This document shows positions 1-8,836 of a stretch of DNA of 29,135 nucleotides, in pieces. The notes under the pieces are model-generated. The model saw only the letters and a program-made list of their open reading frames with translations, had not been told where the DNA came from and searched no databases. How positions within the stretch are numbered: the stretch's first letter is position 1; every line of letters starts with the position of its first letter. The stretch comes from DASZTV01 sp036268405 (GTDB lineage Bacteria > Actinomycetota > Actinomycetes > JAFAQI01): assembly GCA_036268405.1 (NCBI GenBank), contig DATAUF010000156.1, positions 1 through 29,135 on the forward strand. The letters run 5' to 3'. Made by a program: the position numbers and the translations under genes.

Positions 1-31
1 GGGTCAGGGCACGGCGCAGGCTTCACAACCG

Positions 32-1219
32 TCAGAAGGCGGCGACGCCGTGCGGTGTGCCCCATCCGGTCGGGCCGTCCCATCCGGTGCGTGCCGTGCA
101 CCACTGCGTGGTCTCGCAGTCGCCGTTGGATCCGCTGCGGATGTCCCAGAGGCCGCTCGTCGTGTGGTGCGCCCATATGAAGGAGCCGTCCGTGACCTCG
201 GCGGTGTTGCCCGCAAGGGCGAAGACCGCGGCCACGATCGGCGACGACGCGCTGGTGCCGCCGAACGTCAGCCAGCCCGATGCCTCCTCATAGGGGTCGC
301 TGTCGTAGACGGCAACGCCGGTTGCGGGATCGGCGACAGCGCTGACATCCGCCACTGCGCGCCCCGCGCAAGCGGTCGTCGTCGCGGGCTGCCAGGTCGT
401 CACGTTGAGTGACGAGCAGCCGCTGCCCGTTTGCGACCACGCCGTCTCGGTGAAGCCGCGCGTGCTGCTCGACCGGCGAAGCGTGGTCCCCCCGACCGAC
501 GTCACCCATCTCGAGGAAGCGGGATATGAGGCGCCGTACCCGTCGTCGCCCGCGGAAGCGGTCACCGCGACGCCGGCGTGGTGGTAGTAGCGGCCGTACG
601 TGGTGTCCTTCGCGTCGGGGCCGCCGTAGCTGTTGCTCACCGCGTCGGCGCCGAGCGACACCGCAGTGTCGACCGAGGCTCCGAGGTTGGCCATCGAGGC
701 GGTGTCCGCCTCCACGAGCAGGACATGGCACGCCGGGCAGGTTGCCGCGACCATGTCGAGGTCGAGTGAGATCTCCTCGGCCCATCCGGCGTCGGCCTGC
801 GGGTAGTCGCTGCCGCTGCGCTGGTCCACCTTCGTGAAGCAGCCGTTCGCCGTCGTGCAGGCCGGCAGGTGGAACTGGCTTCGGTAGACCGCGAGGTCCT
901 GCTCGGCGACCGGGTCGTCGTAGGCGTCGACGATCGCGACGGTCTGCCCGCTTTCGGCAGGAGCGGGTGGCAAGTCGTACGCCGCGGCGAGGTCGGCAGG
1001 ACCGTAGCCGGTCGGCGATGCCTGGTGGCGAACCCGGCCCTTGCTGACCCGGTCGACGCGGATGGCCAGACAACGCGCGCGGGCGGTACCGGCGTGCTTG
1101 CACACGACCTGGTCCTTCACCGCGGTCGTTGCTCCGTGCGCTGACCCGACGAGCGGTGCAGCAGAGATGAGGATCGCGGTGCTCATCAGAGCAGTGACTA
1201 GGGCGCGGATCGAGGGCAT
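32..1219 (-). CDS. Secreted S53 (sedolisin-like) serine peptidase lacking a long propeptide
   Basis: This is predicted to be an exported endopeptidase of the sedolisin/kumamolisin family, which uses a Ser-Glu-Asp triad. The 395-residue protein opens with a signal peptide (about residues 1-29, hydrophobic LVTALMSTAILISAAPLVG). The family landmarks seen are the Glu/Asp helix AEEISLDLDM (E149, D153), the oxyanion Asp in SAGDDG (about 225), the nucleophile in GGTSASSP (S323) and a C-terminal GWDGPTGWGTP stretch resembling the calcium-site end of S53 enzymes. Classical sedolisins carry a propeptide of well over 100 residues; here only about 40 residues separate the signal peptide from the YGPADLAAAY start of the catalytic domain. 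It could therefore be activated differently. The start is supported by GGAGG 6 nt upstream, but that site is inside a hairpin. The family call is strong; the substrate is unknown. Confidence 0.88.
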   Translation of the reverse strand: MPSIRALVTALMSTAILISAAPLVGSAHGATTAVKDQVVCKHAGTARARCLAIRVDRVSKGRVRHQASPTGYGPADLAAAYDLPPAPAESGQTVAIVDAYDDPVAEQDLAVYRSQFHLPACTTANGCFTKVDQRSGSDYPQADAGWAEEISLDLDMVAATCPACHVLLVEADTASMANLGASVDTAVSLGADAVSNSYGGPDAKDTTYGRYYHHAGVAVTASAGDDGYGASYPASSRWVTSVGGTTLRRSSSTRGFTETAWSQTGSGCSSLNVTTWQPATTTACAGRAVADVSAVADPATGVAVYDSDPYEEASGWLTFGGTSASSPIVAAVFALAGNTAEVTDGSFIWAHHTTSGLWDIRSGSNGDCETTQWCTARTGWDGPTGWGTPHGVAAF

Positions 1220-1225
1220 GGCGAA

Positions 1226-1253
1226 CCTCCGGTCGGTCAGGGATGACCGGAGG
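1226..1253 (-). promoter_or_regulatory. Hairpin enclosing the ribosome binding site of the S53 peptidase gene
   Basis: Perfect 9-bp inverted repeat, CCTCCGGTC (1226-1234) and GACCGGAGG (1245-1253), with a 10-nt loop. In the minus-strand transcript the 3' arm contains the GGAGG that lies 6 nt before the ATG at 1219, so the stem would hide the ribosome site. There is no T-tract after it on either strand, so a plain intrinsic terminator for the upstream ceramidase-like gene is less likely. Control of translation is an inference from position and complementarity. Confidence 0.5.
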
Positions 1254-1310
1254 AGCCTCGCTGCCGCGCCGCCCGCAGATCAGGGACGACGGACGATCTG
1301 TGGACGACGG

Positions 1311-4244
1311 CTAGAAGATCAGGCCGCGCCCGTTGCTCTCACCGTAGGTGTCACGGACACCGCCCACCGGGACCGCCGCATGCTGGCCCGGCTTGAGTGA
1401 CAGCTTTGCGACCCAGGTGTGCGGGTGACCGGCCAGCAGCTGGTGGGCACGCACCTGGCGGACCACGTGGTGCTTCGCGTTGAGGACGTCGATGGTTGCG
1501 TGCGCCACATGCCCCTTCGTGGCCCAGGGCAGGAAGCTGCAGGTCTCGCAGATCACGCTCTTGCCCGCCTTGCCGGTGCCGCCACCGTTGTCGCGGTAGA
1601 ACTTGTCCAGCGCCGCCGGCACGTGGATCGGCAGTCGCGGGTAGCGGATCGCGGGGACGGTGAACGTCGCCCGGCCGTTCGCGACCCGAAGGTCGCGCAC
1701 CTTGATGCCGTGCCACGACCTGACCCGGAAGACCCGTGAGGTCAGGTGATACGTACGGGCCGCACCGCCGGTGTGGATCTTGCCGTTGATCACGAACCGG
1801 TAGTTGCCGTCGGGAACCTGACCTCCTGCGATATCGGCGCGCGGGAAGGAGTCGTAGACCTCCATCGATGCTGTCCAGGTCCAGCGCTGCCGACCAGCGA
1901 GCTCGTTGAGGGCGGCCGAGGTGAGCGGCGCGCGCTGGTTGAGCACGACCTGGATCGCGCTGCTCTGGTCGGCGTAGTTGTGCCACACGCCGTCGACCTT
2001 GCGCTGCACGGTCACGGTCGGGTCGTCGGTCCAGTTGTCGCCGCCGACCCAGGTCACCGTCGCGTCGTCGAACCGGCTCAGGTTGCGCGGCTGCGTGATG
2101 ACCTTTGCCGGACCGACGCTGTCGGGCACCCGGGCGCTCCAGGCGTCGTACACGGCGGAGGTGACCTCGCCGAGCACTGTCGCCTCGGCCGACTGTCGCA
2201 CCTCGTCGAGAGTCGCGATCGGATCGGTCACCTGCGTCGGCACCGGCGTCCCGCACATCAGGTTCGCGGCCATTCCGAGCAGGTTGGTGACGTAGTAGTC
2301 AGCGCTGTGCGGGCCGTACGCGGTCAGCGCCTTGCGGTAGGAGTCGCGGGCCTGGTACTCGCGAAAGGAGACGGTGTAGCCGTTGTAGTCACCGGTGTGG
2401 CCGAGGGCCACCGACAGTCCGTAGCCCGGGCAGTGGGCGTACTGCCCCGCGCCGAGCTCGGTATGGGTGAAGTTTCCCTTGATGGCGCTGTCCTTCAGCG
2501 GCTCGGAGTCGGCGTGGGTGAGGTAGGCCGCGGAGTTCCAGCCCGCCGCGTTGTTGTTGATCTCCGCTTCCATATGGGCGTACGCCGCATTGGCCACCGT
2601 CAGCCGTGCCACGCCCAGTGGGTCGCGCGGATCCGGGCAGGAGTACGCCGTCTTGCTCGCGCGGTAGCAGGCACGAACCGGCTTCTTCGGCAGGCCGTTG
2701 TCATAGCCGACCGGCCAGGCCTCGTCGACGTCAGCCTGGTTGCCGTAGTCCAGGCCGTTCCACTCGTTGCCGGTCTTGCGGTCGGTGCGGCTCTCGAAGT
2801 TGCGGGTGAGGTCGGCCTGGGGCTCGCAGGCGCAGGAGCCGAGCAGGATCTGGCCGATCCGCACAGCCTGCAGCTTGATGCGGAGGTTCTCCTCGACGAG
2901 CAGCGCCGACGGCGCGTCGTAGTTGTCGGGGATCGGCAGCCCGGCCGCCTTCAGCTGGGTGAGCAGCTTCGCGGACAGCGGCAGCGTCGGAATGCCTTCG
3001 TCACTGGTCCGCTCGCAGTCCGGGAGGCCGGCCACGGGCACGCCGGGGTTGCCGCCGAGCGTCGGACCGGTCCGGCAGTTGCTCACCGACGGGTACGGGT
3101 GGGACAGCGGCCCGGCGTACCAGCGGGTCAGCATCTTCACCGTGGGGTCGGACTGGAAGGGCACGTCGACCTTGACGCCGTTACGGGCGCCGCCGATCGC
3201 CTTCCAGGCCGCGATCGCCTGCTCGTACAGCAGATGCGCGCCGCGCTCGGCCTGGGCGAACCCCATGTGGCCGTAGACCTCGTAGACCTTCTGGCCGTGG
3301 TCCTTGAGGGTCGGGACCTCGCCCGGCGGGTAGGCGTCCTCGTACGGGCCCTCGGCCGAACCGACGCCGCCCTGGCTGAAGACCATCGGGACCCCGGTCG
3401 CCTGCGTCATGTAGTGCATGAACGGCGCCATCCAGTCCTCGCTGATGAGGTCGTACTCATCAAGGGACTCGCCGTGTTCGGCGTACTCGACCCACGTGGC
3501 AAGGGGCTTCGGATGCGACGGGTTCGACATGTCGTCGAACCGCATCACGTCGAGGCTGTGGTCGTTGTCCTGCCGCGGGTAGCCGGTAGGCGAGCCGTCC
3601 TCGTTGACGTCGGCGCCGGCGATGTTGCCCTGGAAACCGCTGAACTGCACCGTCGTCGCGCCGACCCGGGCCGGACGAAGACGTGCGTACGCCTCCTCGA
3701 TCGCCTTGGCCATCTGGCGGGCCTGGTACTCGAACATCCGCAGGTCCATGACGTCCTCGAACAACCAGACGCCGGCCGCGGGGGTGGAGTAGTAGGGCGA
3801 GCTGTGGTCGTGCAGCGCCGACAGCACGATGTTGCTGTAGCCGACCGGGTTGTGCGCGGCCGCGAGCAGCTGCCCGACCCGGCGGACCAGCATGTCCTGG
3901 GCCAAGTAGTTGTCGTCGCGCACCAGCGCGATCGGGGCGCCGCCCTTGCCGTCCTGCATCACGATCGCGCTGATCGACAGCCGGGAGGCGACGCCGTACG
4001 ACGACCGCTTGAGCACCGACGCGACGTTCGGGTCCCACTCGCCCTTGATGTCGTTGCCGTTGATCATGCTGGCGTACTGACCCGCCGACGCACCGACGTG
4101 CCAAGTTGCGTCGACCACCGCCGCGCCGGCACGCAGTCCGTGCCAGCCGCTCGCGCTCGGTTTGGCGGTCGCGGCAGAGACGCCGACGGCCGCCCCGAGG
4201 AGGAGCGTCAGGGTGGCGACAACCGATGTGACTGCTCGTCGCAT
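1311..4244 (-). CDS. Secreted neutral/alkaline ceramidase-like protein (large paralogue)
   Basis: A 977-residue exported protein related to neutral/alkaline non-lysosomal ceramidases, zinc amidases that hydrolyse the N-acyl bond of ceramides. With the start at 4244 it begins MRRAVTSVVATLTLLLGAAV, a clean signal peptide with an AxA-type cleavage region near VSAATA. A further 32 in-frame codons upstream are probably not used. Ceramidase-like landmarks are ALHDHSSPYY (residues 143-152, first zinc-His motif) and EYAEHGESL...LISEDWMAPF (from about 253, second His motif). The SQGGVGSAEGP segment (from about 290) sits where the catalytic Ser is usually within GDVSPN. Because that motif deviates, the true substrate is uncertain. 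The C-terminal third (about 650-977) looks like beta-rich extra domains. It is divergent from a second ceramidase-like gene 40 nt away. It could act on other N-acyl lipids. Confidence 0.75.
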   Translation of the reverse strand: MRRAVTSVVATLTLLLGAAVGVSAATAKPSASGWHGLRAGAAVVDATWHVGASAGQYASMINGNDIKGEWDPNVASVLKRSSYGVASRLSISAIVMQDGKGGAPIALVRDDNYLAQDMLVRRVGQLLAAAHNPVGYSNIVLSALHDHSSPYYSTPAAGVWLFEDVMDLRMFEYQARQMAKAIEEAYARLRPARVGATTVQFSGFQGNIAGADVNEDGSPTGYPRQDNDHSLDVMRFDDMSNPSHPKPLATWVEYAEHGESLDEYDLISEDWMAPFMHYMTQATGVPMVFSQGGVGSAEGPYEDAYPPGEVPTLKDHGQKVYEVYGHMGFAQAERGAHLLYEQAIAAWKAIGGARNGVKVDVPFQSDPTVKMLTRWYAGPLSHPYPSVSNCRTGPTLGGNPGVPVAGLPDCERTSDEGIPTLPLSAKLLTQLKAAGLPIPDNYDAPSALLVEENLRIKLQAVRIGQILLGSCACEPQADLTRNFESRTDRKTGNEWNGLDYGNQADVDEAWPVGYDNGLPKKPVRACYRASKTAYSCPDPRDPLGVARLTVANAAYAHMEAEINNNAAGWNSAAYLTHADSEPLKDSAIKGNFTHTELGAGQYAHCPGYGLSVALGHTGDYNGYTVSFREYQARDSYRKALTAYGPHSADYYVTNLLGMAANLMCGTPVPTQVTDPIATLDEVRQSAEATVLGEVTSAVYDAWSARVPDSVGPAKVITQPRNLSRFDDATVTWVGGDNWTDDPTVTVQRKVDGVWHNYADQSSAIQVVLNQRAPLTSAALNELAGRQRWTWTASMEVYDSFPRADIAGGQVPDGNYRFVINGKIHTGGAARTYHLTSRVFRVRSWHGIKVRDLRVANGRATFTVPAIRYPRLPIHVPAALDKFYRDNGGGTGKAGKSVICETCSFLPWATKGHVAHATIDVLNAKHHVVRQVRAHQLLAGHPHTWVAKLSLKPGQHAAVPVGGVRDTYGESNGRGLIF

Positions 4245-4284
4245 GAGGCAGGACTTCGCCGCCCTACGGGCGAAACCTTCCCGC
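4245..4284. promoter_or_regulatory. Very short divergent spacer between two ceramidase-like genes
   Basis: Only 40 nt separate the two preferred start codons, and neither is preceded by a convincing Shine-Dalgarno sequence. The two promoters must overlap each other or the opposite reading frame, and leaderless or near-leaderless transcripts, common in actinobacteria, would fit. No clear -10/-35 pair was identified. Confidence 0.3.
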
Positions 4285-6021
4285 ATGTCCATGCACCGCC
4301 GACCCGCCGTCATCCTGCTCGCTGCCGCTGTCTGCGCCATCTCGATCGTGCCGGCCGCCTTTGCGTCGAGCTCGACACGATCGAAGGACCAGCCGGCGAA
4401 GCGGGCGATCTACCTGGTCGGCGGCGGCGTTGCATCGATCAACCCGACGCACGCGATGCTCAAGAACAAGGACTTCTACCTCGGCGGCTACGGCTTCGGT
4501 GACGACAAGATCGCCAACAAGCTCCAGGTCCCGGACACGGTGGGTCGCTACGCGACAGGCATCCTCGGCGACGGTGCCCACAGCCGGGCGTTGATGCTCA
4601 GCGACAAGCACAACACGATCGCGTTCGCTCAGATCGAGACCCAGGGATACTTCATCTCCTACAAGCAGGGTCCGTTCGGCATCGAGGACATTCGCAAGGA
4701 CGCCTCGGCAAAGATCGCCGCGCTGGCGGCCACTGAGACCGCCCCTGCCCCGGTTCCGTCACCCGCTCAGATCCTGGTCGACTCCGACCACACTCACGGC
4801 GGTGCCGACACGGTCGGTGTCTGGGGTGGCGACCCCACGTCGTACCTGCGTGAGGTGCGCGACCGCACGGTCAAGGCCCTGGTCCACGCGTGGAAGGTGA
4901 TGCAGCCCGCGACGCTGACCTACGGCGTCGCGCACGCGGGGGTGGAGAACGAGCTCAACGAGTACCCGCCGAGCGTCGGCGACGAGCCGTTGCTGACCAA
5001 CCAGTTCAGCAACGACGCGCACAACCAGGTCATGGACGACGAGATCCGGGTGCTGCAGGCGCACAACCCGACGACCGGCAAGGTGCTCGACACCTACGTC
5101 AACTACTCGTCACACCCCACGGTGCTCGACTCCGACAACACCCTTGTCACCGGGGACTACGTCGGCCGGCTCAACCTCCAGATCGCCAAGGCGTTCGGCG
5201 GCTTCGGCATGGATCAGGTCGGGACCCTGGGTCGCACGCAGCCGGCGCGGGCCGACTGCACCAAGACCAAGCTGAAGAAGCCGGCCAGGCAGCATCTGTG
5301 TGCGCTCGATCAGTACGCCGCGCGCGTGATGATCGAGGTGCGCTACGCAGTCCGGCATGCGAAGGCGGTTCGCGGTCCGGCGACGGTCGGGCTGTCGAGC
5401 TACCTCATCCAGGACGTGATCACCTCGCCGGTCCTGCTCGCGCTGGAGTATGGCGGATCGCTGATCGGTGTCCCCGGCGCACGAGAGCTTGGCTATCCGT
5501 GGTTCACCGCGAACCTGCTCGGCACCACGACCTTCTCCGGGCACATCGGCGACATCCTCGTCAGCGGTGGGCCGGGGGAGATGTACCCGCAGATCGTCGC
5601 CGAGGTTCGCCGTGACGTGCCGGGGATGCAGGGCTACATGAACATCGGGACGGCCGGTGACTTCCTCGGCTACCTGATCTCGCCACTGTCGGCGTACCCC
5701 GAGCCGATCAGGCGCTCGGTCCTATCTGGCAACCCGCCGCCGCTCGGTGATCCAGCCTGCGGCGTCGCTGGGCTCTCCGTCGGCTGCCCAGACCCGATCG
5801 GCAACGACAACTTCTTCTTCAACGTCTCGCCGACCATGGGCATGCGGGTCACCTGTTCGCTGCTCCGGGGCGCCGCAGACACGCGCGGAGTTCCCGAGTC
5901 GGCGTACCTGAACAAGGACAGCAACTGTCCGCTGTTCCGCAACGACCTGCAGAGCGCTCCGGGGTTCGACACCGACTTCCCGGCCCCGAAGGACATGTCG
6001 AAGCAAGAACCCCACATGTAG
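4285..6021 (+). CDS. Secreted neutral/alkaline ceramidase-like protein (small paralogue)
   Basis: A 578-residue exported protein, a shorter paralogue of its divergent neighbour. The start at 4285 gives MSMHRRPAVILLAAAVCAIS, a typical signal peptide ending near AFASS; upstream in-frame codons lack such a signal. Ceramidase-type features are GGYGFGDDK in the N-terminal strand region, VDSDHTHGGAD (His-x-His at about residues 169-171, first zinc motif), NYSSHPTVLDSDN (about 273-285, second His motif) and VGTLGRTQPA (about 312-321) at the usual nucleophile position. There the Ser of the canonical GDVSPN is not preserved. The protein stops soon after the N-terminal catalytic-like domain, without the long beta-rich C-terminus of the neighbour. 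Its 3' end converges on the AidB-like gene with a 9-nt gap. The ceramidase fold is likely; ceramidase activity is unproven. Confidence 0.72.
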   Translation: MSMHRRPAVILLAAAVCAISIVPAAFASSSTRSKDQPAKRAIYLVGGGVASINPTHAMLKNKDFYLGGYGFGDDKIANKLQVPDTVGRYATGILGDGAHSRALMLSDKHNTIAFAQIETQGYFISYKQGPFGIEDIRKDASAKIAALAATETAPAPVPSPAQILVDSDHTHGGADTVGVWGGDPTSYLREVRDRTVKALVHAWKVMQPATLTYGVAHAGVENELNEYPPSVGDEPLLTNQFSNDAHNQVMDDEIRVLQAHNPTTGKVLDTYVNYSSHPTVLDSDNTLVTGDYVGRLNLQIAKAFGGFGMDQVGTLGRTQPARADCTKTKLKKPARQHLCALDQYAARVMIEVRYAVRHAKAVRGPATVGLSSYLIQDVITSPVLLALEYGGSLIGVPGARELGYPWFTANLLGTTTFSGHIGDILVSGGPGEMYPQIVAEVRRDVPGMQGYMNIGTAGDFLGYLISPLSAYPEPIRRSVLSGNPPPLGDPACGVAGLSVGCPDPIGNDNFFFNVSPTMGMRVTCSLLRGAADTRGVPESAYLNKDSNCPLFRNDLQSAPGFDTDFPAPKDMSKQEPHM

Positions 6022-6030
6022 CTCTCGCGG

Positions 6031-7650
6031 TCAGCCGACCTTGGGGGTGGCGCGCTCCACGATGGCCGCGGTGTCGACGCCGGGTGGCAGGGTGCCGAAG
6101 GCATTTCCCCAGTCACCGCCGAGCCGCGACGCGCAGAACGCATCCGCGACTGCGGTGGGCGCAAATCGAACGAGTAGTGAGCCCTGCAGGACCAACGCCA
6201 TCTGCTCGACCACGCGGCGCGCGCGCACCTCGATGTCCGTGACGTCTGCGAGCTCTGCTTCGAGGGTCGTCAATGCCGTGTCGAGCCGACGGTCCGCGCC
6301 GGAGGCAAGCAGGACCTCGGTGCGGAAGGCCTCCCAGGCGCCCGGCTCACGGGCCATGCCGCGCAGCACGTCGAGCACGTTGACGTTGCCCGACCCCTCC
6401 CAGATGGAGTTGAGCGGAGCCTCGCGGTAGAGCTGCGCCATCGGGAAGTCCTCGACGAACCCGTTGCCGCCGAAGCACTCGAGTGCCTCGGCCGCGACGT
6501 TGGGTCCGCGCTTGCACACCCAGTACTTGCCGACGGCGAGCCCGACCCGGCGGAAGGCCACCTCGTCGTCGTCGACCGCCGCGGCGAGTCGCGTCATCAA
6601 AGTCGTGGCAGCCTCGGACTCGATCGCCAGGTCGGCGAGCACCATGCGCATGAGCGGCTGGTCGGCGAGATAGCGGCCGAACGCCTGCCGGTGACGGGCG
6701 TGGTGAGTCGCCTGTGCGACCGCTTCGCGCATCAGCGTGGCGGTACCCACGACGCAGTCGAGCCGCGTCATCGTCACCATCTCGATGATCGTGCGGACGC
6801 CCTTGCCCTCGTCGCCAAGTCGCCACGCGACGGTGTCGTCGAACTCCGGCTCACTCGACGCGTTGGACCTGTTGCCGAGCTTGTCCTTCAGGCGCTGGAT
6901 CCGGAACGTGTTGCGTTCCCCGTCGGGCAGCATGCGCGGCACGATGAAGCAGGTGAGCCCGCCGGGCGCCTGCGCGAGCACGAGGAACATGTCGCACATC
7001 GGCGCCGAGGTGAACCACTTGTGTCCGGTGAGTCGATACGTGCCGTCGGCTGCCGGCACCGCGACGGTGCTGTTGGTGCGTACGTCGGAGCCGCCCTGCT
7101 TCTCCGTCATGCCCATGCCGGCGAGGCAGCCGTCCTTGTCCGCCGGCACGCGAAGGCCAGGGTCATAGCTGCGCGACATCAGCCGCGGCTCCCACTCGGC
7201 GGCGAGCTTCGGGTCCACGCGCAGGGCAGGAACAGCGGCGTGCGTCATCGAGATCGGGCACCCGTGGCCTCCCTCGGTGTGTGACCAGACGGAGAACGCC
7301 GCGGCACGGGCGACCTGGGCGCCGGGCTTCGGGTCGGTCCAGGGCGTCGAGTGCAGGCCCGCCTCGACCGCGACCGTCATCAGCTGGTGCCATGCCGGGT
7401 GGAACTCCACCTCGTCGATGCGGTGGCCGTAGCGGTCGTGGGTCACGAGCTTGGGCGGGTTGACGTTGGCGAGGCGGCCCCATTCCTGGGCTTCCGCGCT
7501 GCCGGCACGGTGTCCGAGCTCGCTCAGCTGCTCGACCGCCCAGCCCGCCTGATGACGCTGGACGCCCTCGACGAGGGCGAGGTCTGTCCCGAAAACGTCG
7601 TAGTCGACGAGCGGGGGTGGCTGGTTGGTGACGTCATGGGTCGCCGTCAT
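6031..7650 (-). CDS. aidB: AidB-like acyl-CoA dehydrogenase family protein
   Basis: A 539-residue flavoprotein of the acyl-CoA dehydrogenase superfamily, AidB branch. Escherichia coli AidB is about the same length and belongs to the adaptive response to DNA alkylation. AidB-type stretches are DRYGHRIDEVEFHPAWHQLM (about residues 67-86), GLHSTPW, and the flavin/substrate region GMGMTEKQGGSDVRTNS. RLKDKLGNRSNASSE and ECFGGNGFVEDFPMAQLYRE follow, with SIWEGSGNVNVLDVLR near the C-terminus; all fit the family. The reading frame stays open for about 218 further codons upstream, but that part is antisense to the BrkB-like gene and has no family similarity, so the ATG at 7650 is chosen. It is divergent from the BrkB-like gene, with 51 nt between them. 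No Ada or AlkB gene lies nearby, so a link to alkylation damage is by family only. Confidence 0.9.
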   Translation of the reverse strand: MTATHDVTNQPPPLVDYDVFGTDLALVEGVQRHQAGWAVEQLSELGHRAGSAEAQEWGRLANVNPPKLVTHDRYGHRIDEVEFHPAWHQLMTVAVEAGLHSTPWTDPKPGAQVARAAAFSVWSHTEGGHGCPISMTHAAVPALRVDPKLAAEWEPRLMSRSYDPGLRVPADKDGCLAGMGMTEKQGGSDVRTNSTVAVPAADGTYRLTGHKWFTSAPMCDMFLVLAQAPGGLTCFIVPRMLPDGERNTFRIQRLKDKLGNRSNASSEPEFDDTVAWRLGDEGKGVRTIIEMVTMTRLDCVVGTATLMREAVAQATHHARHRQAFGRYLADQPLMRMVLADLAIESEAATTLMTRLAAAVDDDEVAFRRVGLAVGKYWVCKRGPNVAAEALECFGGNGFVEDFPMAQLYREAPLNSIWEGSGNVNVLDVLRGMAREPGAWEAFRTEVLLASGADRRLDTALTTLEAELADVTDIEVRARRVVEQMALVLQGSLLVRFAPTAVADAFCASRLGGDWGNAFGTLPPGVDTAAIVERATPKVG

Positions 7651-7701
7651 GTCGCCCAGTGAATCAGGTCGAACAGGCGCTCGTCGCCGTACCGTTCCTG
7701 C

Positions 7702-8577
7702 GTGGCGTCCGCGCGTGAGCTGGTCGGCTCGACCGTGCGCCGGGCGTGGCACGACCGCATCCTGGGCCTCGCGGCGGAGGCCGGCTTCTGGCAGCTGCTG
7801 TCCCTGCCGTCGCTGATCCTGGCCGTCCTCGGCATCATCGGGTTCTTCAGCGGGCCGTTGGGCGCCGACAACCTCAACCACCTGCAGAGCTCGATCGAGA
7901 AGGCGCTGGCGCACGTGATCGTGCCGAGCGCGGTGCACTCGACGATCGCTCCCGCCTTGCACCGGATCCTGTTCGGCGGGCGGGCCGACGTCGTGTCGAT
8001 CAGCTTCGTCGTCTCGTTGTGGACCGGGTCGTCGGCAATGGCGACGTACGTCAACACGATCACGATCGCGTACGGGCTGCGCCAGCACCGTGGTGCGGTG
8101 CGGAGCCGGCTGCTGGCCCTTCGGCTCTACGTCAGCTTCGTGCTGGTCACGATCGTCTTGCTTCCGTCGCTCGTGCTCGGACCAGGTCGTCTCGAAGATG
8201 CCTTCCCTGACCGATGGCACAACGTCGTTCACAACGTGGTCGACATCGGCTACTGGCCGGTCCTGCTCGGCCTCTCGCTGTCGCTGCTCGCGACGCTCTA
8301 CCACCAGGCGCTGCCGGTGCGGATCCCTTGGCGTCGGGCGCTACCGGGCGCGGCGCTCGCGGTGTTGGTGTGGGTGGTCGGCTCGATCTTCCTGCGCGAC
8401 TGGCTGGACTTCGCCTTCCGCAAGACCGCGACCTATGGACCGTTGTCAGCGCCGGTCGCGGTCTTGCTGTTCCTCTACCTCACGGCGCTCGCGATCCTGC
8501 TCGGCGCGGAGCTCAACGCCGAGATCGACCGGTTGTGGCCGCGCCCCGAGACCGAAGCGGCAAGAGCGGAGCCTTAG
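7702..8577 (+). CDS. YihY/virulence factor BrkB family membrane protein
   Basis: A 291-residue integral membrane protein of the YihY/BrkB family, often annotated as ribonuclease BN-like although that activity is doubtful. Six hydrophobic segments are visible, near residues 29-51, 93-115, 133-157, 176-202, 211-236 and 251-270. The family-type pattern ends with YGPLSAPVAVLLFLYLTALA followed by a short charged tail. A GTG start at 7702 is the only one that fits before the first amphipathic helix (WHDRILGLAAEAG). No strong ribosome site precedes it. The gene is divergent from aidB and is followed 33 nt later by a small membrane protein, so the two may be co-transcribed. The transported or recognised molecule is unknown. 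Confidence 0.85.
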   Translation: MASARELVGSTVRRAWHDRILGLAAEAGFWQLLSLPSLILAVLGIIGFFSGPLGADNLNHLQSSIEKALAHVIVPSAVHSTIAPALHRILFGGRADVVSISFVVSLWTGSSAMATYVNTITIAYGLRQHRGAVRSRLLALRLYVSFVLVTIVLLPSLVLGPGRLEDAFPDRWHNVVHNVVDIGYWPVLLGLSLSLLATLYHQALPVRIPWRRALPGAALAVLVWVVGSIFLRDWLDFAFRKTATYGPLSAPVAVLLFLYLTALAILLGAELNAEIDRLWPRPETEAARAEP

Positions 8578-8610
8578 GCTTACGCCGAGATCAGCGACGC
8601 AGGAGGACGA

Positions 8611-8832
8611 ATGACCAGCGAGTCCGGCGGACACGATGTCGCACCCGGGATCTGGGTGGCGGTATTCGTGATCATTGCGGGCACCATCGTCGGCGGGATC
8701 GCGCTGATCGAGTGGAACTGGCCGGCGTTCTGGATCGGCATCGGGCTGTTCGTCGCGGGCTCGATCGGCGCCTACCTCGCCGGGATCATGGAGACCGTGA
8801 CCGAGTTCGGGCCGGCTCCCGGACACGAGTAG
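8611..8832 (+). CDS. Small two-helix membrane protein, HGxxPAAW-like
   Basis: A 73-residue protein with a strong ribosome site (AGGAGG about 6 nt before the ATG). It has two transmembrane segments (about residues 14-33 and 38-60) joined by a short WNWPAFW turn, preceded by a GHDVAPGIW stretch. That layout resembles the small actinobacterial HGxxPAAW family of unknown role, but the motif is only partly kept. The C-terminal tail is soluble and acidic. It sits between a BrkB-like gene and a putative lipoprotein gene on the same strand. No function is assigned. Confidence 0.75.
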   Translation: MTSESGGHDVAPGIWVAVFVIIAGTIVGGIALIEWNWPAFWIGIGLFVAGSIGAYLAGIMETVTEFGPAPGHE

Positions 8833-8836
8833 TCCG

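Noticed and set aside
1746..4502. 918-residue open frame on the plus strand
   Set aside because: It is fully antisense to the ceramidase-like gene and rich in Arg/Val/His as expected for a GC-rich shadow frame. It has no ribosome site or recognisable motif.
7660..7690. Possible LexA (SOS) box near TCGAACA in the aidB/BrkB spacer
   Set aside because: Only one half-site is present; the following bases do not form the second half TGTTCGA.
7651..8304. Upstream extension of the AidB-like frame by about 218 codons
   Set aside because: It is antisense to the BrkB-like gene and dominated by Arg/Asp/Gln low complexity. AidB proteins match in length from the ATG at 7650.
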